Positions 28,576-40,116 of a DNA stretch of 64,000 nucleotides are shown piece after piece (positions within the stretch are counted from its first letter, which is position 1; each line of letters starts with the position of its first letter). The stretch spans positions 12,152,819 through 12,216,818 of the forward strand of contig NC_092094.1 in NCBI RefSeq assembly GCF_045679555.1, in the 5' to 3' direction. A model generated the notes under the pieces. It saw nothing but the letters and a program-made list of their open reading frames with translations, ran no database searches and was not told the origin of the DNA. The position numbers were made by a program, and so were the translations under genes. The DNA is from Salvelinus alpinus (Eukaryota; Chordata; Actinopteri; Salmoniformes; Salmonidae).

Positions 28576-29680
28576 TCAGAAGCTGCCTGTGATTGGGAAC
28601 CAATCAGGCTCTGGCGCCTCTGGACTGACGGGCGGCTCTGGCAGCTCCGGACTGACGGGCGGCTCTGGCAGCTCCGGACTGAAGGGCGGCTCTGGCAGCT
28701 CCGGACTGAGGGGCGGCTCTGGCAGCTCCGGACTGACGGGCGGCTCTGGCAGCTCCAGACTGACGGGCGGCTCTGGCAGCTCCGGACAGGATGGCGGCTC
28801 TGGCAGCTCCGGACAGGAGGGCGGCTCTGGCAGCTCCGGACAGGAGGGCGGCTCTGGCAGCTCCGGACTGGAGAGAGAACCTGGAGGGAGGAGACGGAGA
28901 GACAGCCTGGTGCGTGGCGCTGCCACAGGGCCCACCAGGCTGGGGAGACCTACAGGAGGCCTGGTGCGTGGAGGAGGCACCGGATGGAACGGGCTGTGGG
29001 GGAGCACTGGAGTTCTGGTGCGCAGCCTTGGCACCACTCCTCCAGGCTGGATGACCACTTTAGCCCGGACCCTGCAAAGTGCAGGCACAGGTTGAACCAG
29101 GCTGTGGGGGAGCACTGGAGATCTGGTGCATACCACTCGCACCTCTCCCTTAGGCTCAATGCCCACATTCACCCGGCACGGGCGGAGCGCAGGCATAGGG
29201 CGCACTGCACCCTCCCAGTGCCCCGGAGACACAGCACGCAGAGCCGGTGCAGGATACCCTGGGCCGAAACGGCGTACCGGAGACCAAACACGCTGAGCCA
29301 GCACAATACGCCCTGGCTGGATGCCCACTCTCGCATGGCACTTGCGGGGGGCTGGCCTATAGCGCTCCGGGCTATGAGTGCGTACTGGCGACACCGTGAG
29401 CTTCACCGCATAACACGGTGCCTGACCAGTAACGCGCTGCTTTCGGTAAGCACGGGGAGTTGGCTCAGGTCTATTGCCTGACTCCACCAATCTCCCCGTG
29501 TGGCCCCCCCCCCCCCTTTTTTGGGGGGCTGCCTCTCGTGCCTGTTGCGCTGCCTTACCTCATATCGCCGCCGCTCAGCTTTAGCTGCCTCCAGTTCTTC
29601 TTTGGGGCGGTGATATTCCCCAGCCTGTGCCCAGGGTACCTTGCCGTCCAATATCTCCTCCCATGTCCATTTCTCCAGAT
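28576..29680 (-). pseudogene. Internal region of an LTR retroelement; proline-rich Gag-like remnant
   Basis: The minus strand has a 304-codon open frame (29490-28576) rich in P, R and V, ending in 9-residue repeats of the type PEPPVSPEL. Its upstream part continues in another frame (29651-29403: PKEELEAAKAERRRYEVRQ), with a poly-C run near 29507-29520 where a frame change is likely. It lies on the 3' side of the LTR at 29732-30099 in element orientation. I do not recognise protease, reverse transcriptase or integrase. It is probably a non-autonomous or deleted salmonid LTR element. Confidence 0.55.
28612..28872. repeat. 27-bp coding-phase minisatellite, about 9-10 copies
   Basis: Unit ggactgacgggcggctctgg plus cagctcc. 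The length is a multiple of 3, so on the minus strand it keeps a 9-residue repeat (PELPEPPVS type). A related 27-bp array occurs at 30294-30416 with cgcctct in place of cagctcc. Confidence 0.9.
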
Positions 29681-29731
29681 ATCGCTGCCTCTCGATACCA
29701 CGCTGCTTGGTCCTTTCTTGGTGGGTGGTTC

Positions 29732-30099
29732 TGTAATGATTGTCGTCGGGAAAAGAAGAGGAGGACTAAAGTGCAGCGTGGTATGTATCCATAATACTTT
29801 TAATAAAGATGAACACGCGAACAAAAACAACAAAACGTCCAACGAACAGTTCTGAAAGGTGCAACAAACACTAAACAGAAAATAACCACCCACAACTCAA
29901 AGTGGGAAAACAGGCTACCTAAGTATGGTTCTCAATCAGAGACAACAATGAACAGCTGCCTCTGATTGGGAACCATACCAGGCGAAACACAATAGAAATA
30001 GAAAACATAGACATACAAACATAGAATGCCCACCCACATCACACCCTGACCAAACAAAAAATAGAAACATACAAAGCAATCTATGGTCAGGGCGTGACA
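29732..30099 (-). mobile_element. LTR of a retroelement, 368 bp
   Basis: On the minus strand it begins TGTCACGCCCTGACC at 30099 and ends ...CATTACA at 29732, so it has TG...CA ends. It contains AATAAA-type signals (AAGATGAACACG preceded by tttaataa on the plus strand). Directly before it in element orientation is a G-run (ggggggggg on the minus strand, 30102-30110) that looks like a polypurine tract, as expected for a 3' LTR. The flanking internal sequences on both sides belong to the same element type. Confidence 0.7.
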
Positions 30100-30420
30100 G
30101 TACCCCCCCCCAAAGGTGAGGACTCCGGCCGCAAAACCTGAACCTATAGGGTAGGGTCTGGGTGGGCATTACTCCGCGGTGGCGGTTCTGGTGAGGGACG
30201 TGGACCCCGCTCCACTTCTGGCTCGGCCCACTTTAATAATTCCTCTGGAGCGGGAACCCTCACCTCCGACCCCGGATTAGAGGACGTGAGTGGCGCCTCT
30301 GGACTGACGGTTGGCTCTGGCGCCTCTGGACTGACGGGCGGCTCTGGCGCCTCTGGACTGACGGGCGGCTCTGGCGCCTCTGGACTGACGGGCGGCTCTA
30401 GCGCCTCTGGACTGACAGTA
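30100..30420 (-). mobile_element. 3' end of an LTR-element internal region with 27-bp repeats
   Basis: Minus-strand frame encodes PEAPEPPVS repeats (array 30294-30416) followed by the G-rich polypurine-like tract next to the LTR. The sequence stops abruptly near 30420, where unrelated DNA begins. Confidence 0.65.
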
Positions 30421-30679
30421 AGATTATTTTCCTGCTGTAGCAAACTGGCTCAAATTAAGATCCAATATCTGTATGGTGTAGATTGTTACACATCTTTAGC
30501 TCTGTTTCTCATAGACCCACAAATCGACTATCATGTCATGTTTTTGTGGTGACTGTGTGTGTCTGATGTGGTGGGACAGAGAGTATAGTTATATGAGGCC
30601 CTTTGAAGTATTTTTGATCTGAGGGCCTGGTTAGGGTTGTAGGCAATCAAGGTATGGGCGTTGGGGTTGTTTGGTGTTA

Positions 30680-31827
30680 GAGTTGTAAGGTTGTGAGGCT
30701 GTAGAGTTGTAAGGCTGTGGAGTTGTGAGGTTGTAAGGTTGTAAGGTTGTAGAGTTATAAGGTTGTAGAGTTGTAAGGTTGTAGAGTTGTAAGGTTGTAG
30801 AGTTGTAAGGTTGTGAGGCTGTAGAGTTGTAAGGTTGTAGAGTTGTAAGGTTGTAGAGTTGTAAGGTTGTAGAGTTGTAAGGCTGTAGAGTTGTAAGGCT
30901 GTAGAGTTGTAAGGCTGTAGAGTTGTAAAGGTTGTAGATTTGTAAGGTTGTAGAGTTGTAAGGCTGTAGAGTTGTAAGGTTGTAAGGTTGTAGAGTTGTA
31001 AGGCTGTAGAGTTGTAAGGTTGTAAGGCTGTAGAGTTGTAAGGTTGTAGAGTTGTAAGGTTGTAGAGTTGTAAGGTTGTAAGGCTGTAGAGTTGTAAGGC
31101 TGTAGAGTTGTAAGGTTGTAGAGTTGTAAGGCTGTAGAGTTGTAAGGTTGTAGAGTTGTAAGGTTGTAGAGTTGTAAGGTTGTAGAGTTGTAAGGCTGTA
31201 GAGTTGTAAGGTTGTAGAGTTGTAAGGTTGTAGAGTTGTAAGGTTGTAAGGTTGTAGAGTTGTAAGGTTGTAGAGTTGTAAGGTTGTAAGGTTGTAGAGT
31301 TGTAAGGTTGTAGAGTTGTAAGGTTGTAGAGTTGTAAGGCTGTAGAGTTGTAAGGCTGTAGAGTTGTAAGGTTGTAGAGTTGTAAGGTTGTAGAGTTGTA
31401 AGGTTGTAGAGTTGTAAGGTTGTAGAGTTGTAAGGCTGTAAAGTTGTAAGGCTGTAGAGTTGTAAGGTTGTAGAGTTGTAAGGCTGTAGAGTTGTAAGGT
31501 TGTAGAGTTGTAAGGCTGTAGAGTTGTAAGTTTGTAGAGTTGTAAGGCTGTAGAGTTGTAAGGTTGTAGAGTTGTAAGGTTGTAGAGTTGTAAGGTTGTA
31601 GAGTTGTAAGGTTGTAGAGTTGTAAGGCTGTAGAGTTGTAAGGTTGTAGAGTTGTAAGGTTGTAGAGTTGTAAGGCTGTAGAGTTGTAAGGTTGTAGAGT
31701 TGTAAGGTTGTAGAGTTGTAAGGTTGTAGAGTTGTAAGGTTGTAGAGTTGTAAGGCTGTAGAGTTGTAAGGTTGTAGAGTTGTAAGGCTGTAGAGTTGTA
31801 AGGTTGTAGAGTTGTAAGGTTGTAATG
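30680..31827. repeat. 16-bp minisatellite, about 70 copies
   Basis: Unit ttgtaaggttgtagag, with a common ggctg variant and some units shortened to ttgtaagg. The plus strand has almost no C outside the ggctg variant, so the strands are very asymmetric (G/T/A against C/A/T). Confidence 0.95.
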
Positions 31828-32237
31828 CTGTTAAGCTGTTAGGCTGTAAGGTAGTAAGGCTGTAAGACTGTAAGACTGTTAGGTTGAAAGGCTGTAAGTC
31901 TGTAAGGCAGTAAGGCTGTAAGGCAGTAAGGCTGCAAGGCTGTAAAGCACTAAGGCAGTAAGGTTGTAAGGCAGTAAGGCTGTAAGGCAGTAAGGCAGTA
32001 AGGTTGTAAGGCAGTAAGGCTGTAAGACTGTAAGACTGTTAGGTTGTAAGGCTGTAAGTCTGTAAGGCAGTAAGGCTGTAAGGCAGTAAGGCTGTAAGGT
32101 TGTAAGGCAGTAAGGCTCTAAGGCAGTAAGGGTGTAAAGCAGATATACTATCAGGTTGTAAGGCTCTAAGGTTGTAAGGCAGTACGGCAGTAAAGCTACA
32201 AGGCAGTAAGGCTATAAGGCTGTAGAGTTGTAAGGTA
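31828..32237. repeat. Diverged 8/16-bp array, taaggcag/taaggctg type
   Basis: Continues directly from the 16-bp array but with a basic 8-bp step (gtaaggca, gtaaggct) and far more variation. It looks like an older or less homogenised part of the same array. Confidence 0.85.
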
Positions 32238-33128
32238 AGGAAGGACCTTTGGGTTATTGAGTTAGGACTGTATGGGGGTTGTCTGTCTTCGTAATTCTTT
32301 GTAATTTTCAGTCAGTCTGGATGACAGGCAAACACAATATTTTTCTCCTTTACTGATATATTTTATAGACGATTATTCTTGAAATAGATTTTAAAATGTT
32401 TATGTTAAGGGTTAATTGTTTTAACGAGTTCCAGATTGCAAGAGATAAACACTTATTGATAGAGATCGCCGACCTCACAGATTAGCTAGCTGAAAACACA
32501 TACCACCCTCAGGGCACAGCTGCAATTATCACTAGGAGCAGGAAATCACCTGAGATAAATGGTTCTGACAGGGTCTAGATGACTACGGGCTGCAGGCAGC
32601 AGGCTGTGGAAACACAACACTTCAAGGGTTACAGGGTTGAATGTTGATAACTTATTATGGAGCTTTGGCCTTTGACCCTGCCTGGATCTAATGATTAGTA
32701 TACATCTAGTATAAAGTCCCTCCATTTTCCAGCAGTGACCATTATAACATAGTCATGAACTTCAGTCTAAAACAGAGAGGATCCAAATCTGTAAAAAGAT
32801 GATCTGAAATGTATCCCTATATTTTCTCATAGAATAAAACCACTGCTTTGAAAAATAGTTGTCTAATGACTCAATAATAAACCCATGCAACACACATAAA
32901 GGTGGTGGTCTGATTTGAACTTGGTAAATGATCATAGCCATCTGGTCTTCTCCTTCAGACTGATCTAGGCTGAGAGGAGCTACAGGGAGAATACAGGGAT
33001 GATGAACATAACATGGGGAGGGCTGACTCTAAATGAGAAGCAGAACGCTGTTCGATGAACCAGATGCTTTCTAATCTGTAATTTAGGAAGTGTGATATAT
33101 TGATGCTCTCCTTTCCCTCAACCAGTTG
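32238..33128. other. No gene recognised
   Basis: Mixed intergenic DNA between two arrays, with no supported exon. Confidence 0.4.
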
Positions 33129-34344
33129 GCTGACTCCTCTCTCTGAACATCCACTGGCTCCTCTCTCACTCTGAACATCCACTGACTCCTCTCTCTCTCT
33201 CTTTGAACATCCACTGACTCCTCTCTCTCTCTTTGAACATCCACTGACTCCTCTCTCTCTTTGAAAATCCACTGACTCCTCTCGCTGACTCTGAACATCC
33301 ACTGACTCCTCTCTCTCTCTCTTTGAACATCCACTGACTCCTCTCTCTCTCTTTGAACATCCACTGACTCCTCTCTCTCTCTTTGAACATCCACTGACTC
33401 CTCTCTCTCTCTTTGAACATCCACTGACTCCTCTCTCTCTCTCTTTGAACATCCACTGACTCCTCTCTCTCTCTCTTTGAACATCCACTGACTCCTCTCT
33501 CTCTTTGAACATCCACTGACTCCTCTCTCTCTCTCTTTGAACATCCACTGACGCCTCTCTCTCTCTCTTTGAAAATCCACTGACTCCTCTCTCTCTCTTT
33601 GAAAATCCACTGACTCCTCTCGCTGACTCTGAACATCCACTGACTCCTCTCTCTCTCTCTTTGAACATCCACTGACTCCTCTCTCTCTCTTTGAAAATCC
33701 ACTGACTCCTCTCTCTCTTTGAACATCCACTGACTCCTCTCTCTCTCTTTGAACATCCACTGACTCCTCTCTCTCTCTCTTTGAACATCCACTGACTCCT
33801 CTCTCTCTCTTTGAACATCCACTGACTCCTCTCTCTCTCTTTGAACATCCACTGACTCCTCTCTCTCTCTCTCTGAACATCCACTGACTCCTCTCTCTCT
33901 CTCTTTGAACATCCACTGACTCCTCTCTCTCTCTCTTTGAACATCCACTGACTCCTCTCTCTCTCTCTTTGAACATCCACTGACTCCTCTCTCTCTCTCT
34001 TTGAACATCCACTGACTCCTCTCTCTCTCTTTGAACATCCACTGACTCCTCTCTCTCTCTCTTTGAACATCCACTGACTCCTCTCTCTCTCTCTTTGAAC
34101 ATCCACTGACTCCTCTCTCTCTCTCTTTGAACATCCACTGACTCCTCTCTCTCTCTCTTTGAACATCCACTGACTCCTCTCTCTCTCTTTGAACATCCAC
34201 TGACTCCTCTCTCTCTCTCTTTGAACATCCACTGACTCCTCTCTCTCTCTCTTTGAACATCCACTGACTCCTCTCTCTCTCTTTGAACATCCACTGACTC
34301 CTCTCTCTCTCTTTGAACATCCACTGACTCCTCTCTCTCTGAAC
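33129..34344. repeat. Minisatellite of about 26-32 bp with a variable (CT)n, about 40 copies
   Basis: Each unit is gaacatccactgactcct followed by (ct)n of varying length and ttt. Variants include gaaaatcc and a ctcgctgactct spacer that occurs twice (about 33282 and 33620) in similar context, hinting at a segmental duplication. The plus strand is strongly pyrimidine-rich. Minus-strand ORFs of 400-471 residues (RERERSQWMF type) are artefacts of the repeat. Confidence 0.95.
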
Positions 34345-34405
34345 AACTGGAAAGTGATTTGATGACACAAATACTGGTATCCCTACAGTATTATAAGAAC
34401 ATTAC

Positions 34406-34532
34406 GTCACACTTTATTTGGATAGTCGGGATAGTTTATCTGTAGATGCTCGAGGTGCTCTACAGATGGTCATACTATCAACAAACTATCTGTTGATAAG
34501 CCACTGCTTGCTAAAATAACAGTAAGGGTTCA

Positions 34533-34563
<31 letters not shown>

Positions 34564-34691
34564 GGTTAGGGTAATGGTTATGTTTAGGTTTAGGATAAGG
34601 GCTAGGCCTAGGGTTAGGGCAAGGGTTAGAAGAGAGTTGACATGAAATGTTACTGAGCATCTACAGACGGACTATCCAAGTAAAGTGTTAC
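34406..34691. mobile_element. MITE carrying telomere-like TTAGGG repeats
   Basis: Terminal inverted repeats gtcacactttatttggatag (34406) and ctatccaagtaaagtgttac (ending 34691) match with two differences over 22 bp. A second inner mirror pairs ctgtagatgctc with gagcatctacag. The interior contains about six TTAGGG units (34535-34572) and degenerate gggttaggg variants. No coding capacity. Confidence 0.8.
34531..34572 (+). repeat. Interstitial (TTAGGG)n tract
   Basis: About six TTAGGG units, starting with one tttaggg variant, inside the MITE described at 34406-34691. Confidence 0.9.
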
Positions 34692-35156
34692 ATTATAATG
34701 GTTTTGGAAGTGAGAATTGTAACATATTTTCCCACAAATCACAACAATGCTGTATGTATGCAATATTAATGACTTTGGGAGGGATCTTTGGTATCACCGA
34801 TATGAATATGACTGAAATCTGAGGTGGTTGTCCTCAGTGTCGCTGCCCATACAGTACATGGCGTTAGGCATTCTTGATATTTGTCTCTTGAGTTTATCAG
34901 TAAACATGGCATAGCCATGATGCAGATGGGATAACTATCACCTTCCTACAGTGTCAAAGTACCTCCCCACCCGGCGCCCCCCATAGAAGAGCGTCCTACT
35001 AATTGGTACGCGGTGCACCCAGCCCCTCCATTCTCAATGCAATTAAGATCACTCGATGTTCAGAGAGTGTTAATTCATTCAAATCCCAACCAACCAGGCT
35101 TAAGTACGGTGTACACTACATTATCATCCACTTCAGCTTCACAAAGACATGTGTGT
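34692..35156. other. No gene recognised
   Basis: Short intergenic stretch between two MITEs. Nothing recognisable. Confidence 0.4.
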
Positions 35157-35263
35157 CACAAATGGCAACCTATTCCCTACGCAGTACACTACTATTGACC
35201 AGATCCTTATGGGTCTTGGTCAAAGGTAGTGCACAATATAGGGAATAGGGTGCCAATTTGGGA
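35157..35263. mobile_element. Short palindromic repeat element, about 105 bp
   Basis: aatggcaacctattccctac is mirrored by gggaatagggtgccaatttg, and attgaccag by ctggtcaa. This foldback is a common dispersed repeat in salmonids as I recall. Confidence 0.7.
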
Positions 35264-35837
35264 GGTATCCTAAGTATGGAGAGGCTCTACTTATCAGCAC
35301 AACAGAGATCCTGTGTTCATAACTACTACAGACGCTGGCCCTGTCCAATCTTGATGACCACATTCACTGATCGTTTTTATAGCGTTTTATAGCTTGCCTT
35401 TTCTATGTTTTAATTCTGATGATAGTTGTGTATTATATTCATTCATCTTCCGGGGGAATGGGGAGCCCTGAAAAAAATGCTAATACTTTATCTTGTATTA
35501 GTTCTCCCATCACAAGACCGCAGCCAAGTAGGAATCACATCAACATTAAAGCTCTTCTTTTTCCCTCTGGACACACACAGGTGCCTTCTGGGAATATTTA
35601 AATGCTTCACAATAGCAGTACTGTCAGATATACGGACTCAATATAGTTTTAGAATAAAAGTCTAATACAAAAGCTTACAGTAAATCATAGTTGTAAATAT
35701 GACATTAACTGAACACACATACAGTCAAATGATAGTCTGACATATGATATGACAGACAATTTTCTAGTGCATTGGAGATTACAAGAAGACAAACCTGAAT
35801 GAAGGAATCACAGAGTTATGATAGTTCTCTCAAATAA
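35264..35837. other. No gene recognised
   Basis: A/T-rich intergenic DNA with no supported exon. Confidence 0.4.
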
Positions 35838-36757
35838 CCTACTACAGACTACTACAGACTACTACAGCCTACTACAGCCTACTACAGCCTACTACAGACT
35901 ACTACAGCCTACTACAGACTACTACAGACTACTAAAACCTACTACAGACAACTACAGACTACTACAGCCTACTACAGACTACTACAGATTACTACAGACT
36001 AATACAGCCTACTACAGACAACTACAGCCTACTACAAACAACTATAGACTACTACAGACTACTACAGCCTACTACAGACAACTACAGACTACTACAGACA
36101 ACTATAGACTACTACAGCCTACTACAGCCTACTACAGACTACTACAGCCTACTACAGACGAATACAGCCTACTACAGACTACTACAGCCTACTACAGACT
36201 ACTACAGACTACTACAGCCTACTACAGACAACTACAGACTACTACAGCCTACTACAGAATACTACAGACAACTACAGACAACTACAGCCTACTACAGACA
36301 ACTATAGACTACTACAGCCTACTACAGACTACTACAGCCTACTACAGACTACTACAGCCTACTACAGCCTACTACAGACTACTACAGCCTACTACAGCCT
36401 ACTACAGACTACTACAGCCTACTACAGACAACTACAGCCTACTACAGACAACTACAGCCTACTACAGACTACTACAGACTACTACAGCCTACTACAGACT
36501 ACTACAGCCTACTACAGATGACTACAGCCTACTACAGACTACTACAGCCTACTACAGACTACTACAGCCTACTACAACCTACTACAGACAACTACAGACT
36601 ACTGCAGACAACTACAGCCTACTACAGACAACTACAGCCTACTACAGACAACTACAGACTACTACAGCCTACTACAGACAACTACAGCCTGCTACAGACA
36701 ACTACAGACTACTACAGACTACTACAGACTATTACAGACTATTACAGACTATTACAG
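35838..36757. repeat. 10-bp minisatellite, about 92 copies
   Basis: Unit actactacag, with recurrent cctactacag and acaactacag variants. The order of a-, c- and aca-type units is not periodic by eye. The plus strand carries few G. A 318-residue Tyr/Leu/Gln/Thr ORF is an artefact. Confidence 0.96.
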
Positions 36758-37673
36758 ACTGTACGTTTCAATAATACAAATGTGGTGGTCTGTAACAGTA
36801 TTTGAAGACTATGCGCTTTCAGTCTACTCTAAATAGCGAGCCATCGTTGGTGGTTTCTGTTTGGTTTAGAACATCCACATTTGTCATAATTTGATCAATA
36901 CGTCTCATATAGTCTCTCCTCTTCAGAAGCTGCGAGGGCGAGAACGCCCCTCTGTGCTGCACTGAGAGAAGAGGAGGTTGAATACAAGTACGCATGTCAT
37001 AAAGTGTGCTTAGCTTTCAAAGGAAACCACATTTCGCAACAGTGTGCTAAGGTCTACCATTCTGTGGTTTAAAGTAGTTTGTGTTTTATTTCACTCTGCC
37101 TTTGATTCCACAAATGGTTGCCCCCTGCGAAAACAAACAAATCCAACGATAGAGAATAATACGGGTCATCTTTAGAAAATCTCAACAACAGCGTAGGGAG
37201 TCTGTTGGACCTGTGCCCTCTCCTGTCACGCTAATAAAGACAGTACTCTTTCTAGCCTGCATCATCCAGAGCTCAGAGACCTATAAAATGTAGCTCTGTG
37301 TAAAACTCAACCACCACTAAAGGACAGAACATAAACAGGGCAATATGAGCTTGCATGCAGTGGAATAGTTTTACAATGTTTAGTTAACATTATAGTCGAC
37401 AAGAGGGTCCCTCAATAGGCCCAGCAGTCTTGGATGGTATGAATCCACCTTTTCTGAAGCATCTGACGTGGGTTAAAGAGCATGACGCTTGCAGGGTTCC
37501 CGAGGGGACCAGTACGAAAGATGTGTGCACTCACTATTGTAAGTTGCTCTAGATAAGAGTGTCTGCTAAACTACTGAAATCTAAAAGCTCTCTTGTGAGA
37601 AGTCAGATTCCATGTTCAACATGCTACTTCATTCTCACAGACTGCAGCTTATGCTCTATCATCATGTTTGCTC
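36758..37673. other. No gene recognised
   Basis: Intergenic DNA with mixed composition; no exon or repeat family assigned. Confidence 0.4.
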
Positions 37674-38254
37674 TTCGACCTCATTACTTGTTGTTCGAAC
37701 TCATTACTTGTTGTTCGACCTCATTGCTTGTTGTTCGACCTCATTGCTTGTTGTTCGACCTCATTGCTTGTTGTTCGACCTCATTACTTGTTGTTCGTCC
37801 TCATTACTTGTTGTTCGACCTCATTACTTGTTGTTCGACCTCATTACTTGTTGTTCGACCTCATTACTTGTTGTTTGTCCTCATTACTTGTTGTTCGACC
37901 TCATTACTTGTTTTTCGTTCTCATTACTTGTTGTTCGACCTCATTACTTGTTGTTCGTCCTCATTACTTGTTGTTCGACCTCATTACTTGTTGTTCGACC
38001 TCATTACTTGTTGTTCGACCTCATTACTTGTTGTTTGTCCTCATTACTTGTTGTTCGTCCTCATTACTTGTTGTTCGACCTCATTACTTGTTGTTCGACC
38101 TCATTACTTGTTGTTTGTCCTCATTACTTGTTGTTCGTCCTCATTACTTGTTGTTCGTCCTCATTACTTGTTGTTCGACCTCATTACTTGTTGTTCGACC
38201 TCATTGCTTGTTGTTTGACCTCATTACTTGTTGTTCGACCTCATAACTTGTTGT
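37674..38254. repeat. 20-bp minisatellite, about 29 copies
   Basis: Unit tcattacttgttgttcgacc in exact 20-bp register for the whole array. Variants: ttgcttg, ttcgtcc, tttgtcc, one tttttcgttc. Three forward frames stay open and give 190-233 residue false ORFs. Confidence 0.97.
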
Positions 38255-38580
38255 GTGGTTTCAATTCAATGACTCGAGATTCTTCCAGCTGCTCAATTCA
38301 ATCTGAACATTAGACTTGATATTTGGAGTGTAACAGTGATTTCACTTCTTCCATTGTGGATTTCACTACTTTCATTGATTTGCATTAAATTATTCTCATG
38401 CTAACATGTTGCTTAACAACAAAATAAAAACTAAAATGTTGGATTACTGAGTCTTTGGGAAGACTACTTTCTAGGTATTCATAAGACGAGGCACATTTAT
38501 ACATTGGGTTAGCTAACCCTTTTAACACCAATAGAATCACAAATATTGTAGAACTGCTGTCCAGTGTCTGTCATTACTAT
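38255..38580. other. No gene recognised
   Basis: Short spacer between two repeat arrays; no feature seen. Confidence 0.4.
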
Positions 38581-38611
38581 TGAGAGAGACAGAGAGAGAG
38601 AGAGAGACAGA

Positions 38612-38642
<31 letters not shown>

Positions 38643-38912
38643 GGAGGGAGAGAGAGAGACAGAGAAAGAGAGGGGGAGGGAGGGAGACAGAGAGAGAGAG
38701 ACAGAGAGGGGGAGTGAGACAGACAGAGAGACAGAGAGAGACCGGGAGGGAGGGAGGGAGGGAGGGAGGGAGGGAGGGAGGGAGGGAGGGAGGGAGGGAG
38801 GGAGGGAGGGAGGGAGACAAAGAGAGGGAGGGAGGGAGGCAGAGAGAGAGAGAGACATAGAGGGGGAGGGAGGGAGGGAGAGACACAGAGGGAGGGAGGG
38901 AGGAACAAACAG
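38581..38912. repeat. GA-rich region: (GA)n, (GACA)n-like and (GGGA)n
   Basis: Plus strand is almost pure purine with cagaga interruptions. The central part (38741-38815) is nearly pure gggagggagg. Arg/Glu-rich and Ser/Pro/Leu-rich ORFs are artefacts. Confidence 0.95.
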
Positions 38913-39583
38913 AGACGTCCCTGTAAGCACGCTCTTAATGTGTTATTGCTTTGATTCTTAGCCACATCTTCAGAGGCAGACAAACCCTCTCTTTCTCTCT
39001 TTATGTCTGTGTGTGATAGAGTTTGCAGGAAGCCCCAGGCTCCCTGTATCCACTGACAGATGTTTATCCACTGGTGTTATTTATTACTCATTACACTAAC
39101 AACACACACATTTGAAATCCCTCACAACAAGGACATCCCTGCAATGCTATTGAAACTTTTTATGAAGAACACCATCTACGGTGTACTTGATATCTTCATA
39201 GGGGTATTCAGTTGGGCTTCAGAGGCTGTGTTTTTATTAAATGTTTGACTATATGATGTAAAATTCACATCTAAGGCACTCTTTATTTTGTAAATCTTTT
39301 AACATTGTAATATTTGTCAAGCTGGTGTGTAAACAGGAAAAGGAGGCAAAACCTTTAATCCTTGTTCCAGTGCAGACTTCAAATAACTATATGAAATAAT
39401 TGAAATGCTTAATCTTGGCTTGATTGACCTTGCCTGGCTTAATGAACTAATAGAAGGGTACGAGAACTGCACACCCCATTCAACTGGCCCTCCAGGTAGA
39501 CTCAAGCAAACACTCAAGTTATTTTAAAGATTTTTTATAGTATTTGAACCAAAGTCTGGTCTTTATTGAGGTCTGATAGTGTT
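38913..39583. other. No gene recognised
   Basis: Intergenic spacer; no exon supported. Confidence 0.4.
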
Positions 39584-40116
39584 GTCCTGATGTAGCCCTG
39601 TCCTGATGCAGCCCTGTCCTGGTGAAGTCCTGTCCTGATGCAGCCCTGTCCTGATGTAGCCCTGTCCTGATGCAGCCCTGTCCTGGTGAAGTCCTGTCCT
39701 GATGCAGCCCTGTCCTGATGTAGCCCTGTCCTGATGTAGCCCTGTCCTGATGTAGCTCTGTCCTGATGCAGCCCTGTCCTGGTGGAGTCCTGTCCTGGTA
39801 AAGCCATGTCCTGATGTAGCCCTGTCCTGGTGAAGCCCCGTACTTGTGCAGCCCTGTCCTTGTGAAGCCCTGTCCAGATGTTGCCCTGTCCAGATGTAGC
39901 CCTGTCCTGATGTAGCCCTGTCCTGATGTAGCCCTGTCCTGATGCTGCCCTGTCCAGATGTAGCCCTGTCCAGATGCTGCCCTGTCCTGATGCTGCCCTG
40001 TCCAGATGCTGCCCTGTCCAGATGCTGCCCTGTCCTGATGCTGCCCTGTCCAGATGCTGCCCTGTCCAGATGCTGCCCTGTCCTGATGCTGCCCTGTCCA
40101 GATGCTGCCCTGTCCT
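39584..40116. repeat. 16-bp minisatellite, about 33 copies
   Basis: Unit gtcctgatgtagccct. Left units carry gtag, gcag or gaag variants; the right third switches to gatgctgccct with ccagatg units. The composition therefore changes along the array. Minus-strand ORFs of 213-229 residues are artefacts. Confidence 0.95.

Noticed and set aside
32955-34370. Minus-strand ORFs of 400-471 residues rich in RERERSQWMF
   Set aside because: Created by a pyrimidine-rich minisatellite without stops on the opposite strand. All three minus frames are open at once.
34531-34572. Relic of a chromosome-end fusion
   Set aside because: Only about six TTAGGG units in one direction, enclosed by the terminal inverted repeats of a MITE. 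A head-to-head telomere array is absent.
35818-38313. ORFs with Tyr/Leu/Gln and Cys/Leu/Ser repeats
   Set aside because: 10-bp and 20-bp tandem repeats generate them; several frames are open in parallel.
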